From Anaerolineales bacterium (lineage in GTDB: Bacteria > Chloroflexota > Anaerolineae > Anaerolineales > UBA11579): a DNA stretch of 64,000 nucleotides. A program made the translations under genes and the position numbers. Every line of letters begins with the position of its first letter. Position 1 is the first letter of the stretch. Positions 25,573 through 36,553 of this stretch are shown here, in pieces. A model generated the notes under the pieces. That model saw nothing but the letters and a program-made list of their open reading frames with translations, was not told the DNA's origin and did no database searches. Location: positions 699,981-763,980 of the forward strand of contig JAHBVB010000002.1 of NCBI GenBank assembly GCA_019637805.1, written 5' to 3'.

Positions 25573-25607
25573 TTAAAAAAACAAAAACCCCAGCCTTTGC
25601 TGGGGTT
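25573..25607 (-). terminator. Terminator after tRNA-Asp
   Basis: A 9-bp stem (25586-25594 with 25599-25607) and a 4-base loop, followed on the minus strand by TTTTTGTTTTTTT. It ends the tRNA transcript and also insulates the GcvT-like operon that starts 44 bases further on. Confidence 0.9.
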
Positions 25608-25620
25608 ATGCTTTCATCAG

Positions 25621-25694
25621 CGGTCCCGACGGGATTTGAACCCGCGATCTCTGCCTTGACAGGGCAGCGTGTTAAACCGCTACACTACGGGACC
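25621..25694 (-). tRNA. tRNA-Asp (anticodon GTC)
   Basis: A 74-base cloverleaf on the minus strand. The acceptor stem is GGTCCCG/CGGGACC with a G discriminator base, the anticodon stem CTGCC/GGCAG encloses CTGTCAA (anticodon GTC) and the T-arm reads GCGGGTTCGAATCCCGT. The 3' CCA is not encoded and must be added after transcription. Confidence 0.97.
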
Positions 25695-25759
25695 AACGGC
25701 ACGAGAGTCTACCATACGGGAATATCATGGTCAAGCAAAGCAATTGATTCAAATATCGT

Positions 25760-25765
25760 TATACT
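25760..25765 (+). promoter_or_regulatory. -10 box for rel
   Basis: TATACT, 10 bases before the ATG at 25776. No ribosome site in the gap, so the message is short-leadered or leaderless. Confidence 0.45.
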
Positions 25766-25775
25766 AGCCAGAACG

Positions 25776-27944
25776 ATGGAAATTGCCAATCTGCTTGAAG
25801 CGCTGCCCGCTCGTTACACGCCTGCAGACCAGGATTTGCTGCAGCGCGCTTATCGCTTTGCGGCGCAAGCGCACGAAGGGCAGATGCGTCTTTCGGGCGA
25901 GCCCTACGTCAATCATTGTTTGGCGGTCGCCATCATTCTTGCCGAACTACACGTCCCGCCGGTGGTCATCGCCGCGGGACTTTTGCATGATACGGTGGAA
26001 GATACCGACGTCACGCTCGATAATCTGCGCAAGGAATTTGGCGAGGAGATCGCCAAACTGGTCGACGGCGTCACCAAGCTTAGCCACTTGCCGCGTGTCT
26101 CGCGGGTAGGCGCCGGCGCCAATGGCGCCGAAGACCGCAGCCGCGGGGCTGACCTGGCTTCGGAAACCTTGCGCAAGACCTTCCTGGCCATGGGCGAAGA
26201 TGTGCGCGTGGTGCTGATTAAGCTGGCCGACCGCTTGCACAACATGCGCACCCTGGGCCACATGCCCGAGGAGAAGCGCCGCCGGATTGCCCGGCAGACA
26301 TTGGATATTTTCGCCCCGCTGGCCAATCGTTTGGGCATCTGGCAGCTCAAGTGGGAGCTGGAGGACCTGGCCTTCCGCCATTCTGACCCAGAGACCTACA
26401 AACAGATTGCTGCCAGCCTGGCTGATCGCCGTTCTTCTCGCGAAAAACAACTGGACAGCATTGTCGATCGTCTGAAAGAAATGGTGGCGCAGGAAGGCAT
26501 CAAGGCGGAAGTCAGCGGCCGCCCCAAGCACTTGTATTCGATCTACAACAAGATGCGCCGCAAGGCAGTTGGCATCGAAAATTTGATGGACCTGCGCGCC
26601 GTGCGCATCATCGTGCCAGATGTGCCCTCCTGCTACCAGATCCTGGGCCTGATCCACACGCACTGGCGCCCGGTGCCGGGCGAATTTGACGACTACATCG
26701 CCGCGCCGAAGGACAATTTCTACCAGTCGCTGCACACCGCCGTAATTTATGACGACGGCCGCCCGCTGGAAGTGCAGATCCGTACGCCGGAAATGCACGA
26801 GCAGGCGGAGTACGGCATTGCCGCACACTGGCGCTACAAAGAAGGCCGCCCGCAGGACCAGGAATACGAACGCCGCGTGGTTTGGCTGCGCCAGCTGATG
26901 GACTGGATGCAGGATGTGGACGACGCCAGTCAGTTTGTGGACACCATGAAGACGGATGTCTTCAGCGACCGCGTATATGCTTTCACCCCGCGCGGCGACA
27001 TTATTGACCTGCCGGCCGGCGCCACGCCGATCGACTTTGCCTATCATGTGCACACCGATGTAGGCCACCGCTGCCGGGGCGCCAAGATCAACGGCAAGCT
27101 GGTGGCGCTGGATTGTCAGCTCAAGACCGGCGATCAGGTGGAGATCCTGACCACCAAGCGCGGCGGCCCCAGCCGGGACTGGCTCAACGCCAACCTGCGC
27201 CTGTTGAACACTGAGCGCGCCCGTGCCAAGGTGCGCCATTGGTTCAAACGCCAGGCTCAGGAGCAGAACGTGGCCAATGGCCGCTCGCATTTTGAGCGTG
27301 AATTACGCCGCCTGGGCATTGTCGAGCCGGACTTGGAAGACTTGGCCAAAGAGGCCGGCTTCCGCCATGCGGTGGACATGTTCGAAGCCCTCGGCACGGG
27401 CGACATCTCCATGGGCCGGCTGATCAACCGGCTCAACCTGGAGCGCGAAGACAGGACGCCGGAACTGGTGCCCGCCGCCAGCAGCATCCCGCAGGTGGGC
27501 GGCGATGCGGTCAATGTGCTGGGCCTCAAAGGCTTGCTGACCCAGTTCGGCAAGTGCTGCAAACCGGTGCCGGGCGACGAGATCGTGGGCTACATCACCC
27601 GCGGCCGGGGCGCCACCATTCACCGCCGGGATTGCCCCAATATGCTGCGTATTCGAGACCGCGAGCGGCTGGTCCAGGTGTCCTGGGGCGAGCCCAAGTC
27701 CACCTATCCCGTGGCCGTGCGCATTTTTGCCTACGACCGTGACGGGTTGATGCGCGATGTTTCCACGGTGATCGCTGATGAAGGCATCAGCATGAGCCAG
27801 GTCAAGGTCGAAGTCAGCCAGCGCAATGAAGCCACCTTTGACCTGATCCTCAATGTGGACAATATCAGCCAACTCAGTCGCGTGCTCTCCCGGGTGGAGG
27901 CCCTGCCCAACATCATGGAAGCCCGCCGGGTGCGCCCTGGATGA
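25776..27944 (+). CDS. rel: Bifunctional (p)ppGpp synthetase/hydrolase Rel (RelA/SpoT family)
   Basis: A 722-residue protein with the full long-RSH layout: an HD hydrolase domain with AAGLLHDTVEDTDVT and the His-Asp motif (residues ~55-200), a synthetase domain (GEFDDYIAAPKDNFYQSLHTAV ... EVQIRTPEMHEQAEYGIAAHWRYKEG), a TGS domain (VYAFTPRGDIIDLPAGATPIDFAYHVH), a helical/zinc-finger region (KCCKPVPGDEIVGYITRGRG) and a C-terminal ACT domain. Both active sites look intact, so it should make and degrade the stringent-response alarmone. It starts at 25776; a longer reading frame begins inside the tRNA-Asp gene and can be dismissed. The stop overlaps the moeA start by 4 bases. Confidence 0.95.
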   Translation: MEIANLLEALPARYTPADQDLLQRAYRFAAQAHEGQMRLSGEPYVNHCLAVAIILAELHVPPVVIAAGLLHDTVEDTDVTLDNLRKEFGEEIAKLVDGVTKLSHLPRVSRVGAGANGAEDRSRGADLASETLRKTFLAMGEDVRVVLIKLADRLHNMRTLGHMPEEKRRRIARQTLDIFAPLANRLGIWQLKWELEDLAFRHSDPETYKQIAASLADRRSSREKQLDSIVDRLKEMVAQEGIKAEVSGRPKHLYSIYNKMRRKAVGIENLMDLRAVRIIVPDVPSCYQILGLIHTHWRPVPGEFDDYIAAPKDNFYQSLHTAVIYDDGRPLEVQIRTPEMHEQAEYGIAAHWRYKEGRPQDQEYERRVVWLRQLMDWMQDVDDASQFVDTMKTDVFSDRVYAFTPRGDIIDLPAGATPIDFAYHVHTDVGHRCRGAKINGKLVALDCQLKTGDQVEILTTKRGGPSRDWLNANLRLLNTERARAKVRHWFKRQAQEQNVANGRSHFERELRRLGIVEPDLEDLAKEAGFRHAVDMFEALGTGDISMGRLINRLNLEREDRTPELVPAASSIPQVGGDAVNVLGLKGLLTQFGKCCKPVPGDEIVGYITRGRGATIHRRDCPNMLRIRDRERLVQVSWGEPKSTYPVAVRIFAYDRDGLMRDVSTVIADEGISMSQVKVEVSQRNEATFDLILNVDNISQLSRVLSRVEALPNIMEARRVRPG

Positions 27945-29182
27945 ACCACAGCGATTTGCTTAGTGTGGCGGAGGCGCGCCGGCGTTTGCTGGCGGCCCTG
28001 CCGGTGAGCCCGGCGGAGGAGATTGCTTTAGCCCATGCGGCGGGCCGGGTATTGGCTGCACCGCTTGTCGCCCCGTTCCCTTCTCCGCGCTTTGATAACT
28101 CCAGCATGGACGGCTTCGCCGTGCGCGCCGTGGATGTGGCCGGCGCTTCGGCTGAGGCGCCCGTGCAGTTGCAGGTTATCGGCGACCAGCCCGCAGGCGC
28201 AGACTTCCCGAAGCAGGTCGTCGCCGGCCAAACTGTGCGCATCATGACCGGCGCGGCCCTGCCGGCTGGGGCGGACGCCGTGGTGCCGGTGGAGCAGACT
28301 GACGTCCCCGGCGGGCGCGCCGGCCTGGCCCTGCCCGCCAGCGTGCAGGTACAGGCGGCGGTGGCCGCTGGCGACTACGTGCGCCCTGCCGGCGAAGACT
28401 TTGCGGCGGGCGCCGAACTGCTGCCCGCCGGCCACCGCCTGCGGGCGCAAGACGCCGCCTTGCTGGCCATGCTGGGACAGGCCAGGCTGGCCGTGCACCG
28501 CCGCCCGCGCGTGGCCTTGTTCTCTTCTGGTGACGAACTGCTGGCTCCCGGCCAGCCGTTGGACCCCGGCAAGATCTATGAAACCAATTCGTTCCAGCTC
28601 TCCGCGCTGATCGAGAGCTGTGGCGCCGAAGTGGTCTGGCTGGGTGTGGCGCGCGACGAGCGGACGGACGTGCAGGCCCACCTGGAGCATGCCCTGGAGC
28701 AGGACGCCGACCTGATCTTGACTTCGGCAGGCGTCAGCGTGGGCGCCTTTGACTTTTTGCGCGAGGCGGTATTGCAGCGCGGTCATCTGGACTTCTGGAA
28801 AGTGAATATGCGCCCCGGCAAGCCCTTCACCTTTGGGGATTATGCCAGCGTTCCCTATATCGGTCTGCCGGGCAACCCGGCTTCGGCCTTCGCCTGTTTT
28901 GAGGTTTTCGTGCGCCCGGCCCTGGAGCATATGGCTGGCGTGCCCGCCTGGCAGCGCCGCGTGCTGCACGCTGAGATGGGCCAGGACGTCAGCTCAGACG
29001 GCCGCGAATCCTACCTACGCGTGAAGATTAAGCCTGAAGGAGAGACGGTGCGCATATTATTGACAGGCCATCAGGGTTCAGGTAATCTTTACTCGCTCGT
29101 CCAGGCAGAAGGCCTGATGATTGTCCCGGCGGGCATCAAAGAAATTTCTGCAGGCTCTCAAGTGGAAGTATGGCCTTTATAG
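27941..29182 (+). CDS. moeA: Molybdopterin molybdenumtransferase MoeA
   Basis: A 413-residue protein with MoeA landmarks: PRFDNSSMDGFAVRA near residue 48, RIMTGAALPAGADAVVPVE, the MoCF-fold motifs LFSSGDELLAPGQPL, ETNS, TSAGVSVGAFDF and PGKPFTFG, then GLPGNPASAFACF. It inserts molybdate into adenylylated molybdopterin, the last step of molybdenum cofactor synthesis. No other Mo-cofactor genes occur in the window. Instead it is coupled to rel through an ATGA overlap, which suggests convenience of co-expression rather than shared function. No fused MogA domain is seen. Confidence 0.93.
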   Translation: MNHSDLLSVAEARRRLLAALPVSPAEEIALAHAAGRVLAAPLVAPFPSPRFDNSSMDGFAVRAVDVAGASAEAPVQLQVIGDQPAGADFPKQVVAGQTVRIMTGAALPAGADAVVPVEQTDVPGGRAGLALPASVQVQAAVAAGDYVRPAGEDFAAGAELLPAGHRLRAQDAALLAMLGQARLAVHRRPRVALFSSGDELLAPGQPLDPGKIYETNSFQLSALIESCGAEVVWLGVARDERTDVQAHLEHALEQDADLILTSAGVSVGAFDFLREAVLQRGHLDFWKVNMRPGKPFTFGDYASVPYIGLPGNPASAFACFEVFVRPALEHMAGVPAWQRRVLHAEMGQDVSSDGRESYLRVKIKPEGETVRILLTGHQGSGNLYSLVQAEGLMIVPAGIKEISAGSQVEVWPL

Positions 29183-29195
29183 GCGCGGAGGCAGG

Positions 29196-29618
29196 TTGCT
29201 TAGAAAAGCATTGTTAGGTCTGGCTGTCATAGGGTTGATCGATTCGCTCTACTTGACCTACGTCAAGGTTTTTTCGGACGGCGTGTGTGTGGCTGGCGAC
29301 CAATGCGAGATCGTCAACAGCAGCCTGTATTCCAACCTGTGGGGGATTCCCATTGCGGTTTTGGGCGCCAGCGCCTATTTGCTGTTGATCGCCATCCTGC
29401 TGTTGGAAGCGCGCCACGCGTTCTTTGAAGAAAATGGGCCAGTGCTCATTTTGGGCATCACCTTCTTTGGTGTGCTGTATTCCGCTTACCTGACCTACCT
29501 GGAATTGTTCGTCATCCACGCCATTTGCCCGTTCTGCGTGCTTTCTGCAGTGGTCTTGCTGATCATGTTTGTTCTGGCCCTCATTCGTTTTCAAAAGACC
29601 ATGCAGCTCTCTGCTTAG
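29196..29618 (+). CDS. Vitamin K epoxide reductase (VKOR) family protein
   Basis: A 140-residue, four-helix membrane protein. It carries the two VKOR cysteine pairs: C31 and C37 in the loop VCVAGDQCEIVNSS (with the conserved Ser/Asn) and the active-site C111-P-F-C114. Bacterial VKORs re-oxidise a DsbA-like partner and pass electrons to quinone, supporting disulfide formation outside the membrane. No thioredoxin domain is fused here and no DsbA-like gene is adjacent. The start is a TTG at 29196 behind GGAGG, 13 bases after moeA; no ATG is available in frame at this point, so the start is somewhat uncertain. Confidence 0.85.
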   Translation: MLRKALLGLAVIGLIDSLYLTYVKVFSDGVCVAGDQCEIVNSSLYSNLWGIPIAVLGASAYLLLIAILLLEARHAFFEENGPVLILGITFFGVLYSAYLTYLELFVIHAICPFCVLSAVVLLIMFVLALIRFQKTMQLSA

Positions 29619-29626
29619 GAGTCTTC

Positions 29627-29887
29627 GTGCCACGCATTCGTTGTCACTATGCTGACTGTGTCTTTTTAGACGAGGGCTATTGCGCCGCAGCCGCCATTGA
29701 GCTGGATCCGGAAGAAGGCTGCCTGACCTACTCACCTTCGGGTGATGGCGGGGCGGAAGCCTGGGGAGGCGATGATGCCGACCTGGAAGAGGATTGGGGC
29801 GAAGCGGGTTTCGGCCCGGCGGGCGAAGATGATGATGAGGATGACTGGGACGCGGAAGATGACGACGACTTCAGCGATGAAGACTGA
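29627..29887 (+). CDS. Small DUF1540-like Cys protein with acidic tail
   Basis: An 86-residue protein starting at a GTG behind AGGAG, 8 bases after the VKOR stop. The first 35 residues hold four cysteines in a DUF1540-like pattern (RCHYADCVFLDEGYCAAAAIELDPEEGC), which probably binds a metal ion. The rest is highly acidic, ending in runs such as DDDEDDWDAEDDDDF, and likely disordered. No function is known. It ends at a strong terminator, so it closes the rel-moeA-VKOR gene string. Confidence 0.7.
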   Translation: MPRIRCHYADCVFLDEGYCAAAAIELDPEEGCLTYSPSGDGGAEAWGGDDADLEEDWGEAGFGPAGEDDDEDDWDAEDDDDFSDED

Positions 29888-29905
29888 GCGCTAAGCGTTA
29901 CATGC

Positions 29906-29935
29906 AACGGGCGGCCTGATGGCCGCCCGTTTTTT
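29906..29935 (+). terminator. Rho-independent terminator
   Basis: An 11-bp GC-rich stem (29906-29916 with 29921-29931), TGAT loop and T6 run, 18 bases after the DUF1540-like gene. Confidence 0.93.
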
Positions 29936-29961
29936 GATCCTGGCCGGTTGCGCTCCTCCTG

Positions 29962-29967
29962 TATAAT
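29962..29967 (+). promoter_or_regulatory. -10 box of leaderless promoter
   Basis: TATAAT exactly 6 bases before the ATG at 29974; no ribosome-binding site. Confidence 0.55.
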
Positions 29968-29973
29968 CTGCAC

Positions 29974-30555
29974 ATGAGCGCAAAGAGTGACTCGCGGCTG
30001 AAAAAGGCTTTGGACTATGTGCGCAGTCACGATGCCGCTCGCGCTCGTCCTCTGCTGGTCAAGATCCTGCAGGCCGAGCCCAAGAACGCCACAGCCTGGT
30101 ATTTGCTCAGTCACGTGCTGGACGATCCGGAGCGCCAACAGTACGCGCTCTTGCAGGCCTTGCAAGCCGATCCGGATTTTGAGCGCGCCCGGACGCGCTT
30201 GAAAGAGTTACGCAGCGCCAGCATGCTGCCCAAGGCCCGCGTCGGCGCCGAAGAGGTTGCCGCCCTGAGTTTCGAGCCGGGACAGCCGGAGCTTTCCGCG
30301 GACGATGAGCTGCGCGCCAGTGTGGCGCCTTTCATTGCTGGGCCGGATGAGATGGACGGCCCGGTCACTCAGACCGACGGCCGGCCGGCCTGGCTAAAGC
30401 TGGTGCTGGGCCTGCTGCTGGTCGCTCTGCTGGGCTCCATCTTATTGCTGGGCTGGCGTTATGTGGGCAGCGAATTGCTGCAGCCAGGCGCCTCGCCTAC
30501 GCCGGTGGCCTCCCGCACCCTGGTGCCAACCTGGACCCCGACCCCCGCGCCCTAG
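29974..30555 (+). CDS. TPR-like protein with single C-terminal membrane anchor
   Basis: A 193-residue protein. Residues 5-85 look like two helical TPR-type hairpins (ARARPLLVKILQAEPKNATAWYLLSHVL; QQYALLQALQADPDFERARTRLKELR). A polar linker leads to one membrane helix (WLKLVLGLLLVALLGSILLLGWRYV, about 142-166) and a short Pro/Thr-rich tail ending TWTPTPAP. The N-terminal part would be cytoplasmic. No specific role can be named. The last four bases overlap the convergent Ddn-like gene. Confidence 0.65.
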   Translation: MSAKSDSRLKKALDYVRSHDAARARPLLVKILQAEPKNATAWYLLSHVLDDPERQQYALLQALQADPDFERARTRLKELRSASMLPKARVGAEEVAALSFEPGQPELSADDELRASVAPFIAGPDEMDGPVTQTDGRPAWLKLVLGLLLVALLGSILLLGWRYVGSELLQPGASPTPVASRTLVPTWTPTPAP

Positions 30556-30914
30556 AGCTTGATTTCGATCGCTACCGGCAGTGCCGTGGCCGCCCAGCGG
30601 TTCAACGGTCGGCCTGCGCGCCAGTTGTAGTACTTGGCGGCCAGCAGCTGCCGGGCGGTTTGTTCCTCGCTCGCATCGCTCACGATGCGGGCCGTGGCCT
30701 CAAAATGTCGTTTGCCGATCTCAAGGCCCACGGCAGGCTGAGCCGTAAGGTTACGCACCCAGTCCGACTGCTCGCCGCCGCCGGACATCAGGTAGGCGGT
30801 GGAGCCCTGTAAGCTGAACCAGATCTCAATGCGGTGCGGGCTGCCGCTCACCCGGCCGCGAGTGGTCAGGTAGGCGAATTCTTCGCCGGCCAGGGCGGCC
30901 AGTTCGTTTGTCAT
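30552..30914 (-). CDS. Ddn-like deazaflavin/nitroreductase-family protein (DUF385)
   Basis: A 120-residue split-barrel protein. The pattern YLTTRGRVSGSPHRIEIWF ... AYLMSGGGEQSDWVRNLTAQPAVGLEIG matches the DUF385 family, which in actinobacteria includes F420H2-dependent quinone reductases such as Ddn. Whether this organism makes F420 cannot be told from the window, and FMN is an alternative cofactor. The ATG at 30914 has TATTAT 6 bases upstream and no ribosome site, so it is another likely leaderless gene. Confidence 0.75.
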   Translation of the reverse strand: MTNELAALAGEEFAYLTTRGRVSGSPHRIEIWFSLQGSTAYLMSGGGEQSDWVRNLTAQPAVGLEIGKRHFEATARIVSDASEEQTARQLLAAKYYNWRAGRPLNRWAATALPVAIEIKL

Positions 30915-30920
30915 GCGGAC

Positions 30921-30926
30921 ATAATA
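30921..30926 (-). promoter_or_regulatory. -10 box of leaderless promoter
   Basis: TATTAT on the minus strand, 6 bases before the ATG at 30914. Confidence 0.5.
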
Positions 30927-30990
30927 CCCTTGAATTTATCCGCTGACTGCTTTGAGCAATTGCACTCGGAGTCTGGGTCTGAAACTTAAG

Positions 30991-31013
30991 AAAAGACCCC
31001 CGATTTCCGGGGG
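30991..31013 (-). terminator. Terminator after tRNA-Met
   Basis: A 6-bp GC stem (30997-31002 with 31008-31013) and a 5-base loop, followed on the minus strand by TCTTTTCTT. Confidence 0.7.
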
Positions 31014-31019
31014 ATCTAG

Positions 31020-31091
31020 TGGCGAGAGTGAGATTTGAACTCACGACCAAGGGCTTATGAGTCCCCTGCTCTACCACTGAGCTACCTCGCC
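31020..31091 (-). tRNA. tRNA-Met (anticodon CAT)
   Basis: A 72-base cloverleaf: acceptor GGCGAGG/TCTCGCC with an A discriminator, D-arm GCTC...GAGC, anticodon loop CTCATAA and T-arm GTGAGTTCAAATCTCAC. CCA is not encoded. The acceptor pairs fully at position 1, so it is not the initiator. A CAT anticodon can also belong to the modified tRNA-Ile2, but the overall sequence favours elongator Met. Confidence 0.88.
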
Positions 31092-31244
31092 ATTTAGGGC
31101 GGGCACAGTCTACTATGTACCCCCTTGATTGTCAACGCGTGCGATCCGCTTGGCATGAGTTGGCAACCGTTTGTCGGGCGAGAAATCGAGCCTGATTTCA
31201 TACTCTGATAAATGGGTTTCAGTTTATATTTCACTTGAGGGATT

Positions 31245-32499
31245 GATGAAAAGATTACTGCTCTTTGTTCTTGCGGGTTTGGTGTTTGTGGCTTCTGGGT
31301 GCAGCCAAGCTGCTCCTACAGAAGTGGTTGTCCAGGTTACTTCAGTAGAGGCAGCTGAGCCGATAGAAACCTCTCCTGTTATTGAAGTTTCTCCTACGGC
31401 AGAAACAATGCCTGCTTCTTTTGAGAAAAATCGAAGAGCTCTCGAGGAAATGGGATATACCTTCCAATGGGGGAGGGGTATAGAGTTAGTCGGTTCTAAT
31501 GGCAATGTAATTGCTTCCAGCATTGATGGTCTTACTATCAGCATATATGGGCAGAACGGCGAGCTGACTATTTTCCCTGAGCAAGCATTTGCCATCACCA
31601 AAACTTCTGGCCTGGGGATGGAAAATCTTCTTACCCTATCCAACACTCAGGGCGAAGTAACCCAGACATACCTTGAGAACGGCGCCTACTGGGCCCCTTT
31701 AACAGAAATTCAGCGCAACCCAAGAGAAATAGAAAACTATCCCAGAGTACCGATTGAAGCGCTGTGGAGCGGGCAGTTAGCACAATCTGAAGCTCTCACT
31801 GCTGAACCATTTCCAGAAGGAACTGTTCCTCCAGATGGGCTTGCCTACGTATTGTGGAGGGGAAATCAACTGCACTGGGTAACACTCGATAGTGTGATAA
31901 ATGGACAAGGAAACTTTAACAATGAGTCTCATTATTTGACCTTTCATTATCGCTGGGCAAATTTCTATCGTTCCACAACCCCTGAAGGGGTTGAAATAAT
32001 TATTGCTACCGAACAAACCCTTCTGCCAGACGGGGAAACTTCGATGTTTCTACATTACATCTTTGGTCCTGAGTGGGGTTGGGAGGAAAACGGTTCATAC
32101 ACAAACTTTCGTCTTAACTTGATTGAAAGTGTTTTTCTTGCCTATACACAACCCGCAGAGCCTGGTCGCTCTTTAGTTGTAAGGCCCGTTGTTTTTATTG
32201 ATAGCTATGATCCAAACTTCCCTCTAGAGCACTTTGGCAATGGTGTAAGCGGCGAACAACCAATAGCAACGGAAGAATTATATAAACTTCCACAGAATAA
32301 CCCGTCAGAATCAATTCCAGAAATAATCGACTTGGCAAACAATCGTCTGCCAGAAATCACGGGAAATAGCGTTTATTTAGAGTGGGCAAACCATGAAGGT
32401 TTTAAAGAATGGCAAACAATGGGATTTTACGCTAACTGGGGGCAAACTCTTTTTCATCAAGACTCTTTCTTCCGGGGTTTTACGCAGACGAATCCATAA
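31245..32499 (+). CDS. Putative secreted lipoprotein of unknown function, AT-rich gene
   Basis: A 418-residue protein with a lipoprotein signal (MKRLLLFVLAGLVFVASGC, acylated Cys at residue 19), a Pro/Glu/Thr-rich linker (to about residue 60) and a large extracytoplasmic domain with no motif I recognise. Aromatic residues are frequent (YFT, HYRWANFYRS, EWGWEENGSY). It starts at 31245 behind GAGGG. Base and codon use are clearly more AT-rich than in its neighbours (many AAA, GAA, ATT, TTA codons), which suggests recent acquisition. It is alone between tRNA-Met and a QW-repeat protein, and tRNA 3' ends are frequent integration sites, but no integrase or repeat is visible. Confidence 0.7.
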
Positions 32500-32681
32500 T
32501 TGATCTGTAAATATTTGCAAAAGAGGCACGTAGATCTTCGAACATTCTCACACCGCTACTTGCCTCAGGGTTTTTAATAACCTATACTTTTGCAAACATG
32601 TTCGCTTTGGCCCAATACGCGATACCTCTTGGCGCGGTTTGAATCTCTTCTCACCCTTATTTCCCGGTAACGAGGAAAGTA

Positions 32682-33695
32682 ATGGACCCTAAAAAACCTA
32701 AATTGCTAATTCAAAAACCAACGAAGTCGGTCATAGACTGGCTGCTGGCTTCGGATCCAGCCATCCGTTGGCAAGTCATGCGAGACCTGACCGGAGAGTC
32801 CGACGAGGCGGTTGCCGCCGAGCGCGCCAAGGTGGCCAGCGAAGGCTGGGGAGCCGCAATCCTGGCTGCTCAAGCCGATGACGGCACCTGGGCGGGAGAG
32901 GTGCGTATTCCTGAATATCCTACGTTGCGCACGCTGCTGCTCTTGTGCGACATGGGGCTGGACCCAGAGAGCGAACAAGCCCGCCGCGCCCTAAGCCGCG
33001 TCCGGGCCAATGTCAAATGGCTGATGAATATTACTCAGGAAGAACTGCCAAAAGACGAAGATATCAGCTGGTGGCACAAGCCCTTCTTTGCCGGCGAAGT
33101 CGAGCCCTGCATGAATGGCCGGGTTGTGAAGATTGGAGCGTACTTCGGCGAAGACATGCAGCCGTTGGTCGAGCGGCTGCTGGGTGAGCAGATGGCCGAT
33201 GGTGGCTGGAACTGCGAACAAGAGAACGGTTCGACGCGCGGTTCCTTTCACTCTACGATTTGCGTGCTTGAGGGACTTCAGGAATACGAGAAGGCTACCG
33301 GCGGCTCGCCCGCCGTCACCGCCGCCCGGCAGCGGGGAGAGGAATACCTGTTGGAGCGGGGCATGCTCCGCTCACTATCGACCGGTGAGATGCCGGCGTT
33401 TGATCACGCGACCGAAGGGCCGCCAACTTGGACGCTTTTTTCTTATCCGACTTCGTGGCACTACGATGTGCTGCGAGGATTGGACTACATGCGCAGTGCA
33501 GGCGTTACGCCTGATGAGCGGGTTGCTGAAGCCATCGAATTGGTGGCGAAAAAGCAGAACCAAAACGGGCGCTGGCCGCGCGAAAACATTCACGATGATC
33601 CAGTCGCCCTCGAGATGGAAGGCGCCAGCGGTACGGATAGCTATTGGAACACTCTGCGTGCCTTGCGGGTTTTGGATTGGTATTCAAAAACCTGA
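32682..33695 (+). CDS. QW-repeat alpha/alpha-toroid protein (prenyltransferase/squalene-cyclase-like fold)
   Basis: A 337-residue protein containing three QW-type motifs, QADDGTW, QMADGGW and QNQNGRW, spread along helical repeats. These stabilise the alpha/alpha barrel in squalene-hopene cyclases. The catalytic DxDD motif of cyclases is not seen and the protein is about half their length, so it is probably a binding or otherwise different enzyme of this fold, cytosolic with no signal peptide. A GAGGAAAG ribosome site supports ATG 32682. The gene returns to the normal GC-rich codon use of the window. Confidence 0.75.
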   Translation: MDPKKPKLLIQKPTKSVIDWLLASDPAIRWQVMRDLTGESDEAVAAERAKVASEGWGAAILAAQADDGTWAGEVRIPEYPTLRTLLLLCDMGLDPESEQARRALSRVRANVKWLMNITQEELPKDEDISWWHKPFFAGEVEPCMNGRVVKIGAYFGEDMQPLVERLLGEQMADGGWNCEQENGSTRGSFHSTICVLEGLQEYEKATGGSPAVTAARQRGEEYLLERGMLRSLSTGEMPAFDHATEGPPTWTLFSYPTSWHYDVLRGLDYMRSAGVTPDERVAEAIELVAKKQNQNGRWPRENIHDDPVALEMEGASGTDSYWNTLRALRVLDWYSKT

Positions 33696-33751
33696 TGGAG
33701 GGAAAGCCCTGGTCCATTGCGATGCGTCGCGAGTTCAGATCTCCACTCGCC

Positions 33752-33794
33752 ATCAAAACCAATCCCCGAGCAGCGCTCGGGGATTGGTTTTGAT
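33752..33794. terminator. Strong bidirectional terminator
   Basis: A perfect 20-bp inverted repeat (33752-33771 with 33775-33794) with a 3-base loop and T/A tracts within the stem ends, between the convergent QW-repeat and UvrA-like genes. Confidence 0.85.
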
Positions 33795-33819
33795 TTACAA
33801 CCTGTATGCTCGACTTCAG

Positions 33820-36051
<2,232 letters not shown>

Positions 36052-36158
36052 GTCTTTGTGTCCTTGGTGGAGTTTTTAGCGAGTTTAAAAGAGTCTACCC
36101 GCTTACCAGCGGGTGGGCTCAAAATTCTGTTGCGTAAGCGCCCGAGCTAAACGGTCGT

Positions 36159-36551
36159 TCACTTACTGGGTTTGACGGCGTTCAGCTGGATGGCGGCCAG
36201 CACCAGGCTCTGCAGCCCGGCCATGCTAACCACATCCTCAGGACCGAAGTCAATGGCGCGCACGGCACTGCTGTCAAGCCGCGTGTTGAACAGCTTGTCG
36301 GGATCCTTCATCTGCACACCTTTATGAAAGGTGATGCGCACTGCATTTTTGAGGATATCTGCATGGCACAGGATGCCGTTGTGCTCCCACACCGCCACGC
36401 CCTCCGGCTTGGATGGCTTCTTCCACTTGACGGTCTCGGTGATGTCTGCATGGGCCTTGCGGATCACCTCACGCAGCTCTGCCAGTTTCTTGCCCTTCCA
36501 GGCCTCCGCCGCGTGGATGATGGCGTCGATTTCCTGCGAAGCTGTGGCCAT
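36159..36551 (-). CDS. DUF1801-domain protein
   Basis: A 130-residue protein of the DUF1801/YdhG-like fold: EIDAIIHAAEAWKGKKLAELREVIRKAHADITETVKWKKPS, then VAVWEHNGILCHADILKNAVRITFHKGVQMKDP. Members are small alpha/beta proteins, one of which (B. subtilis YdhG) has a known structure but no settled biochemical role. It is the last gene of the ArsR operon, starting 2 bases after the stop of the preceding gene. Confidence 0.75.
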   Translation of the reverse strand: MATASQEIDAIIHAAEAWKGKKLAELREVIRKAHADITETVKWKKPSKPEGVAVWEHNGILCHADILKNAVRITFHKGVQMKDPDKLFNTRLDSSAVRAIDFGPEDVVSMAGLQSLVLAAIQLNAVKPSK

Positions 36552-36553
36552 CC

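Noticed and set aside
25947-27290. A 447-codon open frame antisense to rel.
   Set aside because: It lies wholly within the conserved Rel coding region and shows no motif.
31020-31260. Genomic-island attachment site at tRNA-Met.
   Set aside because: The neighbouring gene is AT-rich, but no repeated tRNA fragment or integrase could be found.
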